Positions 36,600 to 48,599 of a stretch of DNA of 64,000 bases are shown piece after piece (position 1 is the first letter of the stretch; the number at the start of each line of letters is the position of its first letter). The stretch lies in assembly GCF_905475465.1 (NCBI RefSeq), contig NC_062235.1, positions 12,844,001-12,908,000 on the forward strand, written 5' to 3'. The notes under the pieces are model-generated. The model saw nothing but the letters and a program-made list of their open reading frames with translations, ran no database searches and was not told where the DNA came from. The DNA is from Pieris napi. Taxonomy: Eukaryota; Arthropoda; Insecta; Lepidoptera; Pieridae. The position numbers and the translations under genes were made by a program.

Positions 36600-38025
36600 A
36601 TTTAAATAAAGGTCAATCGATATATTTTGTGAAATCGACACATATCAACAATATTTAGATAATGACGTATTTTAGATTTTAAAACCGTAGAATAATGTCA
36701 GTAATTAAATAGGATTGAAATATATATTCATTGTCAAATACATAAAAACACCCCAAAAATAAGAGTACAAACTACTTATACGTGATAAATATATAAATGA
36801 CCTAACAATTAACCTTTAATTTAATCAATTATATAAAAACGTGGTCAAAAGAAACTCACACAAATATAATATTATCTATTGTTTATTCCGGCCAATAAAT
36901 CGCATTATATTTGAAAGACATTAAACAGAACTGATGTAACTTCAATGTATTTGCGTAGTATCTTGAGTTATTTGATATTGTTTAATATTATTTAGACGTA
37001 ACCAGGTACAATTTGTGTATGAAATATAATGTAATAAATACCCCGGGCATTTTCGGGTTTAATGTAGGAAGCAATTATGATTATCTGTATTGAATCACGT
37101 TGGCCTTTAAATAGAAAACATTTAACCAAAATAAAAATGATAAAGGATGAAGTTGAGCTCATTTATATTTTCCGAAATTACTTTAGATAGATAGTTAGTC
37201 TACTTTCCGTTTTTGGAAATTATTAGAGGGTGAGAATTTTTTCTTGTTTATGGTTGGGTAGGTATAGTGTCTCTTCATTGTCTCTGCAATCTCAGGAACA
37301 TTTCTTAGAGATACTATTGACATCACAGTAACATTAAATATCTATATATATATATATTTATTTATTTAGTTTCTCACATTCTGATTCCACATAGTTTTAA
37401 TACAATAATAAATTTTATCCAGGTGATCAGCTCAAAAGCTGTACTAGCACAACCACACGAGAATCTTCCTTCTAAACTACAGTGTCATTTGCACAGGACA
37501 GGGAATTTTTCTAAGGAAGTTTCTTGTACCCAATAGAAAACCCAATAGAAATTTTAGGTCCCCAAGGCGGTGAAGTTAGTGTGTGAATGAAGCAGGGTTT
37601 AGATGATTTAAAACAAGTTATTTAAAACATATGTTTAAAATAGTTTGAATTAAACCCATGTTTTTAACATACTGGCGTTGAAATTTTTATGAGGTTAGTA
37701 ATTGAATTAATAATGAATTAATGAAAGTGAGATTCATTATTAATTTCCGCACTCGAATTTATACAATTCAAATACCGTAATGTCCCGTTTGGAAATTTAC
37801 TGATCGGCTGTCGAAATTCAATCGAGTAGTGGTCAGTCCCCTAATTTAAATATAAGTATATAGGTAGTAACGCCATTACCCCTTTTAAAATAGAATTCAT
37901 ACATCATAGGTATGAATAGTTGGAAAGTTCCTAAGTCACCCAATTTAAAAATCAACATTCATTCGTGTTAATATTAAAATTTATGGCGAATTTAAAAATA
38001 TTTGTCGATATAATATAAAATAAAT
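36600..38025. other. Intergenic, no recognisable content
   Basis: AT-rich, with a short TA microsatellite near 37342-37355. No gene or element. Confidence 0.4.
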
Positions 38026-38028
38026 AAT

Positions 38029-38287
38029 TCTGGCTTCCACCTTTTTAAGCCTGGGCCTCAGATTTTTGTATTGGCTTCATGATTATTTGTCAAATAGTAA
38101 GCAAGTAGACATCAGTGTCCTTCTGACTAAGGCAAGCCGGTTTCCTCACGATGTTTTCCTTCACCGTTCGAGCGAATGTTAATTCCGCACATAAGAAGTA
38201 ATTTCATTCGTGCACAGCCGGGGATCGAACTTACAACCTCAGGGATGAGAGTCGCTCGCTGAAGCCACTTGGCCAACACTGCTCTCG
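38029..38287 (-). mobile_element. tRNA-derived SINE copy
   Basis: Same family as 11938: head complement GGGATCGAAC at about 38220, core complement GTTTTCCTTCACCGTTCGAG, tail complement near 38035. Slightly shortened in the middle. Confidence 0.85.
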
Positions 38288-38933
38288 TCGATATATAATA
38301 GTCAAATTAATTTTAAATAATGCTCTACACTAACAAGAACCAAAAAAAAACTATTTGTTTTATAAAATTTTAATAGTGAGGTGATTCCATCGTACATGCT
38401 GATTATGAAATATTTTCGTAGACATCTCTTACGTTGATAATTTTCTTCTGTGTATAAATATAATATTTTTTACGGTGGCATTTAATCTTTAATCGAAATG
38501 TCTTCGCATAAGCGTACAATACGCGAACTAAGTTGTCTATCAAAGTGAAATGAATACGCAAAAAGGCTTCTTTCAAACAACATTACAAAAACTCACGAAG
38601 TCCTACGAAGGTAATATTCCCAAAAAAGAAAAAACTAATTAACATTTCCTTTTGAGAATGTTCACAGTCACGCTTTAAATTGAGGGATTCATTTCAAAAT
38701 ATTCTTATTTTCTCTTAAAAATTTAACTTTCTTAATAATTCCGTCAATAATTTATATTATACCTATGCATTTTGTTTTATCTTCGCTGAAGCTACTTCAA
38801 TTAGTGTAAAGTTAGTATCGCACTAATTTGATTTTATAAAGGTTTAAGGTAATTGCTTCTCTTTTTTTCTTATACTTTCATAATGAAACAATAATTTTGT
38901 CCTATTGTGGGTTGTAAAAATAAAATAATAAAT

Positions 38934-39216
38934 CATTGGCGCTACAATCTTTTTAGGTCTGCGCCTCAGATTTCTGAATCTGTTTCATGATAATTTATCT
39001 TATAGGCAAGCAGGTGATCAGCCTCATGTGCCTGATACACGCCGTCGACTTTTTGTATCTATGGCAAGCCGGTTTCCTCACGATGTTTTCCTTCACCGTT
39101 CGAACGAATGTTAAATGCGCACATAGAAAGAAAGTCCATTTGTGCACAGCAGGGGATCGAACCTATGACTTCAGGGATGAGAGTCGCACGCTGAAGTCGC
39201 TAAGCCAACACTGCTC
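38934..39216 (-). mobile_element. tRNA-derived SINE copy
   Basis: Full-length type, 650 bases from the previous copy and in the same orientation. It keeps the CATTGGCGCTACAATCTTTT tail complement, core and GGGGATCGAACCTATGACTT. Confidence 0.85.
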
Positions 39217-39439
39217 TAAGTGGATTGTAAAGGTTATTTTAAGTTTATAACTTGAGTTGGATTTAATATCATGTTTCATGTATGAGCTGTAGAGAATTTA
39301 CTCTCAAAACATCGTCAGCAATAATGGAAATAAGTAAGAATCAACAACATTAATATTTTATTAGGAAATCCATTCGTCTAACGGAGCGTAATGTCTTAGA
39401 CAAACTTTTATGGTTTTAACAATTTATTAAGAGATACTA

Positions 39440-39555
39440 AACTTACTTATTTATTAACACTTCATATACAGTACAATTAAAATAATTAAATTAAAAGAAG
39501 GACAACGGGCGGCCTTGTCACTTACGAGCGATCTTCTCCAGCCAACCACAAATGA
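39440..39555 (-). repeat. Possible LINE 3' remnant
   Basis: The minus strand reads GGCTGGAGAAGATCGCTCGT then GACAAGGCCGCCCGTTGTCC and an A/T-rich tail, a pattern resembling lepidopteran LINE 3' ends. Not assigned to a family. Confidence 0.35.
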
Positions 39556-39701
39556 AAAAAACAATAAAAATTAAATTATATAATTTCTCTTGCCCCGTGG
39601 AACAAAGTCGTAAAGCACTACTACAACTGTTTTAATGGTTTCTCATTTTTGTCTTCCATGGGTTATGTACTATAACTGTAATTTCAGATTTTTGCACAAC
39701 A

Positions 39702-39927
39702 TCTAATGTATAAAATTCTCGTGTCACAATGTTCCCATACTCTGCCAAACGGCTCGACCGATTCTTATGAAATTTGTTATGCATATTCAGTAAGTCTGTG
39801 AATCGGCTACTATCTATCTTTCAAACCCCAAGGAATAAGGGGTGTCCACGCAAAAATACATACAACCCTTAATTTTCACCCCTTTTTTTATTATTGAAAG
39901 TTATTATATAATTGCCGGGTCAGCTAG
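39702..39927 (+). mobile_element. Non-autonomous Helitron, 226 bp
   Basis: Starts TCTAATGTATAAAATTCTCG, ends TTGCCGGGTCAGCTAG, inserted between A and T. Shares CGGCTCGACCGATTCT and the 3' end with the 54717 element. Confidence 0.8.
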
Positions 39928-40149
39928 TTTTACTAAAAAAAAATCACGAGGATATCTTTGTTCTATGGAAATTATTTTGTGCACAATGTTAGTAATACTC
40001 GTTTACCCAATTTTACTTCCCCTGAAAAAGATCGCAACAACCATAAAGAAAGTTTTAGTTTAGCTTTTAATTCTACCAAATAATCAAATTACTTTAATAC
40101 GACATTTTAAAAACGAATGAAGACTGGTAATATATACTATTACCAGTCC

Positions 40150-40182
40150 ACCAGTATATATACCAGTGGTATATATACTGGT
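40150..40182. repeat. Perfect short palindrome
   Basis: 15-bp arms ACCAGTATATATACC / GGTATATATACTGGT around a 3-base loop, preceded by a related smaller hairpin (CTGGTAATA..TATTACCAG). Confidence 0.7.
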
Positions 40183-40189
40183 TATTACA

Positions 40190-42280
40190 TTCTAAACATT
40201 CGTCAAAATGTGCCGTCGTAATGTGCGGTTACTGTGTCGTCCGTAATTATGTACAGTGACACAATCGTAAACGCTTTTGATCTTCAGTCTAATTCATCTA
40301 ATAACTGTAGTGTCCATTTCGTTATTTTTTAACTATGTACACTAAATAGATAACAACAATGATTAAATCGTCAAAAAGGAAAAGAAAATCCTTTTATTAT
40401 ATATATTATTGTAATGTTCTTAGTATCCTAGTAATAATAGCATTACCTTCTTTTAATGAATAAAATAAATTTTGCTTTTACGACTTTGTTCCCGGGGCAA
40501 GCCATTTGACCGCAGTGCAAAACTAAACATAAAGTTACTTAGACAAAAAAACATGATTTTTTAGTTAAAAGTCTAACTTCGGTTAGCTTCGTCCGTGTGT
40601 ATTTTGTGTGTGTTAGGCATTGTATTTTCTACAAAACTACAATGAATGCACCACAAGTGTGTAATCCTAAGTAATTATATATATTTAGTAGTTTTTAGTT
40701 TGGATTTATCGAGTTCATACAGCCAAGCAGCGTGCGGGCCACTTTATTTTATGTTATGTAAGGATATAGATAATGAATAAAACTCTAATACGCAAATTTA
40801 CCGGATACGTAAAAATAATATCCTGTTTAATTTATAAACAATCTTCCATGCAGCAAATGTCTTTAAAATAACTATTTCAGAAACCTCTATAGCCGCCCTC
40901 TATTAGTTTTCTATTCGTTTGTATATTCATAAGCGTTTTAATCCAGGATATTTAAGTAAAATTTTTTAAGAAAGTAAAAATAAGACCAAAATTCTACTTC
41001 TAGATTCCAACTCGTAATTCCTATCCCAATTTCATTCCAATTTTTTTAATATTCTATTATATTGACAATATTATTAATGTTTAAAATAAAAATATAATTT
41101 CTTTGATTTTAAATATCCTGGCGCTGCACTCAGAATTATGTAATGGATCAAGACTATATGAACTGGTTGTATTAAAGCTAACTACATAAATATTAAAACA
41201 ACTAAAAGAACAATTCACTACACTAAAAATACACAAATCACTATTACATAATTGACATACATTCAGCACTATGCGCGTGGGCAAGCGGTGCGCGGCGTCG
41301 ACGAATCGCGGTATACTGCGCCCGCCGAGTTTAAATTTAAACGACTACATATTATTTATTATCTACTTTCATACAGTTTATAAAATTTCACGACGTGTTT
41401 TTGGCAAGTGTATAATGTTTTTTGATTGGCATTTCAGTGTCTCTGGATTTATTAATTCCACGAAATCATAATCAGTGGTTTTACAAACTTTAGGATAGTC
41501 ATAATATACGTTCATGTTCATTATTTTGACAGCTTTATCCATTCCAATGATACAGATTTCATGCTTTCAGTTAGTTCTTAATTCTTTCCCATACAAAAAT
41601 ATACCGTTACTATTGCGATACCCATTCAGTTTTTAGGTCTTACAAGCCTACATATTATCGGCCGACCAGTAAACGCTGCCCGCAATTTTTTATGTTCGAT
41701 GTTATTGTCTTTGCAATTACGCCTTACCAGCCAATCAACCCACCACGGAGCGGTGAAAGTTTAATAATATTAAAATTTTAAATTAAATTATACTTTGAAT
41801 TTTTTTTTCTTTTTTAATTTGAAATTTTAATTATAATTTGATCTCCAATCGAGAATTAAACCAAGTAATATGTAGGCGTTATGTCCCCTTAATGAAATTG
41901 TGTTGCCGCGGGGTCCTTATAATATTTAATACTGTATTATAATGTTTCTAAATGTAATAACAGTATATATTTAAAACGTAAAAAATTTGATCCTTCGTTC
42001 TAAAGCCTTTAAGTCCTTGGTTTTGATTCAGCGATGTCAAGTTATAACGGCTGAATACAATAGTGTTAAAAAATACTTTTTCTAATGTAACAAGAGAAAA
42101 ATAAGAAAATTGATTGAAAGCGCTAAATAGATAATTAATAATAATAATCTTTATTCATTTTTCTCACAAAAACTTAGTTTATAAACAAGTGACAGCTATA
42201 TACTATTATAAATAAATAATTGTCTTACTTCTATTTAGGGAAAATGCTAGTTTTTGTGAGACTGATGCCTGCTAAAGGTA
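40190..42280. other. Intergenic; short CpG-rich patch at 41268-41335
   Basis: Mostly AT-rich with no gene. 41268-41335 (GCGCGTGGGCAAGCGGTGCG, CGGCGTCGACGAATCGCGG, GCGCCCGCCGAG) stands out as CpG-dense and may be a promoter or non-coding first exon, perhaps of the SDR gene about 11 kb downstream on the minus strand. Confidence 0.35.
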
Positions 42281-42432
42281 AGAGTACCTGTGTTACAGGT
42301 CATCAGGCCTCCACCACTTCAGATCGACAGAAGGTCTTATAAAGTAGAGAAAAAAATAGTGAGAATAAACAATCATTATTACATAGGCTGCAATATTTAT
42401 AGGGTTACACATACAAGGAAACCACATAAGGA

Positions 42433-42560
42433 ATGTGTGTGTGCGCATGTATATGTGTGTGTGTGTTGTATGTATGTGTGTGTTGTATGTATGTGTGTGT
42501 GCGTATGTATGTGTGTGTGGGTGTGTTGTATGTGTGTGTTGGTGTGTGTGTGTGTATGTA
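42433..42560. repeat. TG/TATG microsatellite
   Basis: Imperfect (TG)n with TATG interruptions. The open frames across it are low-complexity artefacts (Cys/Val repeats). Confidence 0.9.
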
Positions 42561-42619
42561 TTATTGCTTAATTGTTAATCTAATAAAGCTAAAACTATTA
42601 CTACTATACTATGAATAAT

Positions 42620-43130
42620 TATTCCCTATCAATTTTTAGGATAATAATAATTGAGGCTTATAGAGCGGTTATGATATTAATTACCCGATATATCATTTAA
42701 AATTTAAGCGTGTAATTTTATATTTAATTTATTTCCGCTTTTTTGTTCAATCTATAAAAGACAAGAACTAGGTGTTCCATTATAGCACGAGTTTATCAAC
42801 ACTACACTTAATGCGGAATGCTTTAAAGCGTAGGTGTCTCAGTCACGTAAACCAAGATGAAAAATTGTAAGATCGCCCACTAGTCTGAGATCCGATGCCA
42901 GGGTATAATTATCTTGACTTTGAATGTTTCACAAAATGTTAAAATAAAAATATTTCGAAAGATTTATTTCTCTCCTTAATTTTTATTAATGATAGGGATA
43001 CACATATATCGTAACACGTTCAAGATTTGTTAGCCTAGATTTTATATGAAGTTTGAGTAGAACTATTTATTATATTGGTTTTAGATTCTTTCAACTTCTA
43101 AAGTGCGGGCGACAGTTAGCCAAGCATCGG
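42620..43130. other. Intergenic, no recognisable content
   Basis: AT-rich, nothing seen. Confidence 0.4.
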
Positions 43131-43134
43131 CACT

Positions 43135-43600
43135 TACAGGCAGACAGACATACATAACATTTATTACTTAAAAAAATAACAAGAAATTTAGAAAAAAAGG
43201 AATACGGTAGATTTTAAGTGTGTAATGTGTGTGTCTTGTGGTTGTAACTGGCCCTGGCTCAGCATTATTCTGTGGAGCAGACACTACAGCCCTGCGATCT
43301 GTAACTCACTTCACAACTCACACAGCAATTTTCGCATCGGCGGTCGCTCTCAAATCAGTCGTGAAGCAGTTATTTTATGATTTGGCATTCTGAAAAGGTG
43401 GGAGCTTGTACTTTATTGTTTATCAGAATGTCAAATCATAAAATGACTGCTTCACGACTGATTTGAGAGAGACCGCCGATGCGAAAACCGCTCTGTGAGT
43501 TCGTGAAGTGAGTTACAGAATCGCAGGGCAGAACACCGTAGCGCTGGTCAATCTGCCAGAGACAGTTAGTTTGCGCCTCAGAAGCAAAAAATAATGTATT
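43135..43600. repeat. Dispersed repeat interrupted by a foldback element
   Basis: Flanks match 45120-45375 (TTTTAAGTGTGT.ATGTGTGT, GTTGTAACTGG.CCTGG, GCATTAT.CTGTGG, CAGCGCTGGTCA / GTAGCGCTGGTCA, GTTAGTTTGCGCCTC). The middle, 43290-43529, is the foldback listed next. Confidence 0.65.
43290..43529. mobile_element. Long-arm foldback (hairpin) element
   Basis: Arms of about 100 bases (CCCTGCGAT.CTGTAACTCA ... and its complement ending ..GAGTTACAGAATCGCAGGG) around a loop of about 30 bases. Near-perfect complementarity, e.g. CAGTCGTGAAGCAGT.ATTTTATGATTTG in both arms. A degenerate relative is at 61889. Confidence 0.85.
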
Positions 43601-43938
43601 AATAGAAGAAAAATAATGACAGTAAAAATTAACAGTCTAAGTAAAGAAGTCTTGGAAGAATTGTATGTAAAAGTATATAGTAAATAAGCTGGCTTCTTTT
43701 TACACCCTATATAAAAAATCTAGCCGACACGGGTTGTCTCAATTATATTATATCAGCAGTTTTCCATCAATGTACATCCTTTTTGCTAACAGTTATTAGC
43801 TTTCTGTCATTGCTTAGGTATTTTGAAGGTTTTTGTGTTAGTGAGGCCGTACCATTTCTTGTACGAACCTGTCTTTGGCGATTTTAAGGTTATGTTACAA
43901 GTTTTAATGTTTTCCACATTAATGATTGCTACATTTTG

Positions 43939-44252
43939 ACGTGATAACGTCTTTAAAATCGTTTTAGTCGGGTGACATGTTCAGAAACTTGTGTCACACC
44001 AAAACCTCACGAGCGCGATCGCAGGTATAACGAGAGAGAGACCGACCGATCCCCCGTCGCATCTCGAGCGCTGCCAGTCATTCCGTGAATGTATGAAGAA
44101 AAATGATTATCATAGTCGAATAAGTAAACTTGTCATTTATCATCAAAAGTGTGAACAAAACGATAGATGTAATTTAAAATTTGAAAAAATTGTTATCTTC
44201 ATTAATTCCTTACTTCCCAAAAACTTATATCACCAATAAGACGTTATCACGT
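43939..44252. mobile_element. MITE-like element with 15-bp inverted ends
   Basis: ACGTGATAACGTCTT at 43939-43953 and its exact complement at 44238-44252. Between them a CpG-rich stretch (GAGCGCGATCGCAGG) and a short open frame with no domain. Confidence 0.5.
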
Positions 44253-44640
44253 AAACATCTCGATCGTAAACCTACTTTACAAACAACCAATATTTTTTTT
44301 TTAAAATACAGTGTACAACTTCGTGCTATGACAAAAGAGATTAAGGTAATAAATTACCACGATCGGATGCTATCTGTAACTGTTTAAATATGATAAAAAA
44401 AACGATTTTATTAAATTAGTAACACCTGATAATTTATCGAATAACAATTGAGAAAATTGTCAGCAGAATGGGATCGAGTACATTTTTTTAAATTATTTAT
44501 ATAGAACTACGCAGTCGTACGAGGTTACTACTGTGCTTCAGTCATTTGTTATAACGTTGTTAAGACCGTGCCACTTTTAAAAACACAATTAAAATTTGCC
44601 TATTGCTACATTAAACACATTTGTAGTAGATTTTCTTAAG

Positions 44641-44763
44641 CCGAGGACAAGCACTGGAGGCTGATCACTTACTTGCCTATTAGATTTAAAAAAGATCATG
44701 AAACAGATTCAGGAATCTGAGGCCAAGACCTAATGAGGTTGTAGCGCCACTGATTTTTTTCCC
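44641..44763 (+). mobile_element. SINE, 3' half only
   Basis: GGAGGCTGATCACTTACTTG to AGGTTGTAGCGCCACTGATT, the tail half of the family. The tRNA-like head is missing, as in 5'-truncated insertions. Confidence 0.8.
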
Positions 44764-44764
44764 T

Positions 44765-45115
44765 TGAAAGTGATCACGGCTAAATGAACCCAAATCTCAA
44801 AGCTCCTCCCACCAAAGTTCAACATTCTAATTAAATTACTAGAACCATAACAATGAACGGCCTATACAGGTGCTGAAAGCCTTTGTAATACCAAAACTTG
44901 AATACCTTTACGCGAGCGACCGTTTAATGTCAGTTATTTCAGGCTATGCTCAAAATAGGCTGATCGTTAGGCATTCCCGGAACATCGCCCTATCTATCAA
45001 AATCAGTTATGAACGCAAGTTCAGAGTGATATGTAGGTATCGTTCCATGTTCAATCAGCGTTAGGTTACTAATTAATAGACAGTGGTAATTGTAACTAGA
45101 GTCTAGACTTGTGTA
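44765..45115. other. No clear feature
   Basis: A short frame around 44870 reads LKAFVIPKLEY, faintly like the LYK..VRP.LEY motif of LINEs, but too short to call. Confidence 0.25.
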
Positions 45116-45119
45116 ACAA

Positions 45120-45375
45120 TATACATAGACATAGACATTTATTAGTAACGAAACACATACACATAAACATACAAAGGAATAATAATAATCAAAAAAAGAA
45201 AGAAAAATAACAAAATATTTTTTTAAGGAATAAGGTACATTTTAAGTGTGTTCTGTGTGTGTCATGGTTGTAACTGGGCCTGGTTCCGCATTATGCTGTG
45301 GCGCAAATGTGTTCCACAGCGCTGGTCATTCAGCCAGACACCACAATAGTTAGTTTGCGCCTCTGACGCAAAAAA
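45120..45375. repeat. Dispersed repeat, uninterrupted copy
   Basis: Same family as 43135-43600, without the foldback insertion, so it shows the pre-insertion structure. Confidence 0.6.
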
Positions 45376-45397
45376 ATTTCAATGTATTCAATTCAGA

Positions 45398-45690
45398 GAG
45401 CAGTCTTGGCCTAGTGGCTTCAGCGTGCGACTCTCATACCTAAAGTCGTAGCTATGGTCCCCGGCTGTGCACCAATGGTTTTTCTTTCTATGTGCGCATT
45501 TGCTCGAACGGTGAAGGAAAACATCGTGAGGAAACCAACATGTCTTAGACCCAAAAAGGCGACGGCGTGTGTCAGGAGGAGGAGGCTGAGGCACCTACTT
45601 GCCTATTAGATTTAAAAATGATCATGAAACATATTCAGAAATCTGAGGCCAAGACCTAAAGAGGTTGTAGTGCCACTGATAATTTTTTTA
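45398..45690 (+). mobile_element. tRNA-derived SINE, full-length type
   Basis: TTGGCCTAGTGGCTTCAGCG head, degraded B box (GCTATGGTCCCCGG), core GAACGGTGAAGGAAAACATC, tail AGGTTGTAGTGCCACTGATA then T-rich. Confidence 0.85.
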
Positions 45691-45699
45691 TTTTTTTTC

Positions 45700-47000
45700 A
45701 ATGCACACTCTTATATATGTAATAAAAATATAACGGTCATAATTTTACTATCGTTACATGGGTCATTGCAATGAACTGCATGAGTGATAAAATTGTATAT
45801 AAGTAATAAATGTATTATTACCTCAAGGTACTCCCGAATAAAAGTAAACGATATAAATGACCTAAGTACAAATTCTATTTATCGTGTCCATAAATCATGA
45901 TATGGAAACGAATATTTACGCATTTTAGTACGTGCCACGTCGTGAATGTATACGTTACGGGGACCACTAAAGTTTATTACCCTCGCCAAGGCTACATGTA
46001 AAAGTATTGGACACAAACACTCGAAAAAATAGAAGAGACACGCCATTGAGTAAAATACTGAATGAAATGTTGACCTTTCTAAATTGGGAACTCGCTTTCT
46101 CAATTTCGTCGGGGAGATTTGGTGTACTAGACAAATTGGTGTTATTTCAACTTTTACGATCGCTTGTTTAAGAATTTCCATACATTTTAGTGAGAAGTAA
46201 CAAATAACATGTCTTTTCTCGTTGAAAATCTATTGGTACACAGGTTGAGAACTGCGCATTTAACCAATCTTAAACACAAGTCTAAAATGTATGACACCAT
46301 TAAACTAATATCCATGATTTTGTTTATAAAGTACAAAAATGATACTATGAATTGTCTTCGTGGTATCCAATTGTACTAAAGGCCACTAAAGTTTGTTTAA
46401 AACACAAATAACCGGGAGCATAAACAAGTGTGGACGAGATAAGGGACAAGTAACTTTATGGATCTGTTTTCGGTGGCGGGATTACTGTGGGTGGGTGTAG
46501 CAATCCGACACGAATGTTTTAGATCAAGTGCGTTTATCGCTCAGATATTTTTATATAACGTAGTTTTCCTATGATAGCGTTTTATTTTTTATTTTATTTA
46601 TTGAGAAAGATTTACAGCTTATTACTAACTTACTTACTAAACACAATGTTCTTGTACGCCATTAAATAAATCTTTACAAATAGTTAAGTACTAATAATAT
46701 TAACTGGATTGGTAACAATAAAATGATTTTATTCAACTATATAAATATAAGTAAAAATTAGGTTAAGTGACACTAAACAGTTTAGTATAACTTATATGTA
46801 CACTTATAAAAACTTATGGTTCATCATTCATTCCACTGAGGAGCTCAGATGTCATAGCTCTCCTTGCCGACACCACACTTGAGGCGAATAGGTTTATTGT
46901 CTTTACTTTTCTGTTTTCGAGCTCGAATGTCTCAGATGTCGAAGTAAAAAATCACGAACGTTGCTTAAAATGTCTATAAGCAAAGCGTAAGCATAAATAA
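45700..47000. other. Intergenic, no recognisable content
   Basis: A 100-codon minus-strand frame (45879-46181) has no recognisable motif. Otherwise AT-rich. Confidence 0.4.
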
Positions 47001-47004
47001 AGCG

Positions 47005-47365
47005 TAGTGCTGTGAGATCTCTCTGCATCTTCTACCGCATTTACCATGGAGAGTGTTCAGAAGAGTTGTTTGGACTAACCTGCAGCTGAGTTTCAACATC
47101 GGACGTCAAGGCAGAATACAAAATACCATCCGTATCACCTTGACGTCCGTCGTTCCACAACTGAGGGTTTCTTATGGCAATTTTGGCCGCGCCACCACCA
47201 CTATGTGGGAGCTGCCCACTGAAGTATTTCCGAACCAATTTGATTTAGGGTCCTTCAAGAAAAGAGCGTATCAATTCTTATAAGGCCGGCAGAGCGATTG
47301 CGAGACTTCTGGCAGTGCGAGTGTTCATGGGTGGCGGGTATCCATTAACATCTGGTAAGCCTCCT
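47005..47365 (+). pseudogene. Jockey-like LINE, 3' end copy
   Basis: Matches 60308-60670: CTCTGCATCTTCTACCGCAT, TTACCATGGAGAGTGTTCAG, TATTTCCGAACCAATTTGAT, GGGTGGCGGGTATC. Several indels break the frame. Confidence 0.85.
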
Positions 47366-47369
47366 GAAA

Positions 47370-48280
47370 CATGAAAAAAAGCATTTTCTTATTGTTTATA
47401 ATTTATATATTTTAAATTAAGTGATGCGATATGAACCAGACCACTACCATCCTGAAAATTGCACGACTAAGAAGTGGGAACTGGCGCAAATTATTTCATA
47501 GCTTTAGGATCGGTCGTATCCCTTTGCATTATAATAGAATAGTCTATTTTACTATTTCTCTTACTGACTTTTCACTCTATTTCAGTATTTTATTTGTTTA
47601 ATTTGGGAATAAGCACTCAACTCGAAACAATAATTGATTCCCATAAATCGAACCTTCAACGCAGTTGATGTATTCAAAGGTTTGATCGTTTGAATATTGG
47701 CTTTTGTAATAGTTCATCATTCATAATTCTATAAATAATTAACTGATTAATATTGAACAAAAAATATGTTCAACGTTAAATCTATAAACCCTCGTTCTAA
47801 ATATTAACTTATTGATATTATTTATTTAGTTTTAATACAGTCTAGGAACACTTAATTATATAGCTTTTAATGGTATATTTAATAACATATATTAGTAATG
47901 AACAGCGATATTACTAAATATAAATAAAATTACCCTAATGAAGACCCAAATAAATGTTTTGCTCAAAATTACCTCGATCCTATATACGGAATAATAGGAG
48001 GAAACAATGCCCGGTTTGCGGAATCAATAAACAGATGTTTCGGATTTCATACTTATTTTAAATAATAATAATACATACTATAAATATTCTATTGTAGGTA
48101 AAGGTTTCTATACTTGTCATAAAAAGATATATCATAGAAAAATTAGGATACATAGAATTGCAGAAATCAATATTTGGATTGCCTAATTAAATACCGTACG
48201 TTTTTAGACATTCAAAAATGGAATTAGAAAAGTTCATTTGTGTGCTAAAGCCCTATCGCCTAAGCTAAGCTTTTTGATAC
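47370..48280. other. Intergenic, no recognisable content
   Basis: AT-rich, nothing seen. Confidence 0.4.
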
Positions 48281-48281
48281 A

Positions 48282-48420
48282 ATGTACCTAAATGCTGGAA
48301 CAAGGAACCTTCAATTCACGACATCCAAGACATCTTTCAAAATAAAATGTAAAAGTAATTTTTTGGAATGTCAGTCGGCTGGGTTGCGAATTTTGTTGCA
48401 TTCTCTCTCATATTTTATAA
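48282..48420 (+). pseudogene. Possible LINE ORF2 C-terminal scrap
   Basis: Encodes LNAGTRNLQFTTSKTSFKIK followed by CKSNFLE, resembling the (A)WN.LP......S...FK.KLK..LL end of Jockey/CR1 ORF2. Followed by a T-rich region. Weak. Confidence 0.35.
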
Positions 48421-48599
48421 TCTATGCTTTTTTGTGTTTGTTAATTAATTTTATTTATTTTGGTTTTTACTATTTTTTTTATTTGTCCAAGGTTTGTTTA
48501 GTGTATAGCTGTCACTCCAAGATATGAGTAGTATTCACTGAAAATCAGTGTTGTTGGTGACAGCAAGTTAGAGTTGGGTCCACCAAATAAACGTTTTTA

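Noticed and set aside
41271..41471. 66-codon frame starting MRVGKRCAAS in the CpG-rich patch
   Set aside because: Only the first 20 codons are GC-rich; no donor site at a sensible place and no similarity, so better treated as possible promoter or leader.
42290..42618. Open frames rich in Cys and Val
   Set aside because: Pure translation of a TG/TATG microsatellite.
45879..46181. 100-codon minus-strand frame
   Set aside because: No domain, no splice context, no similarity I recognise; AT-rich chance frame.
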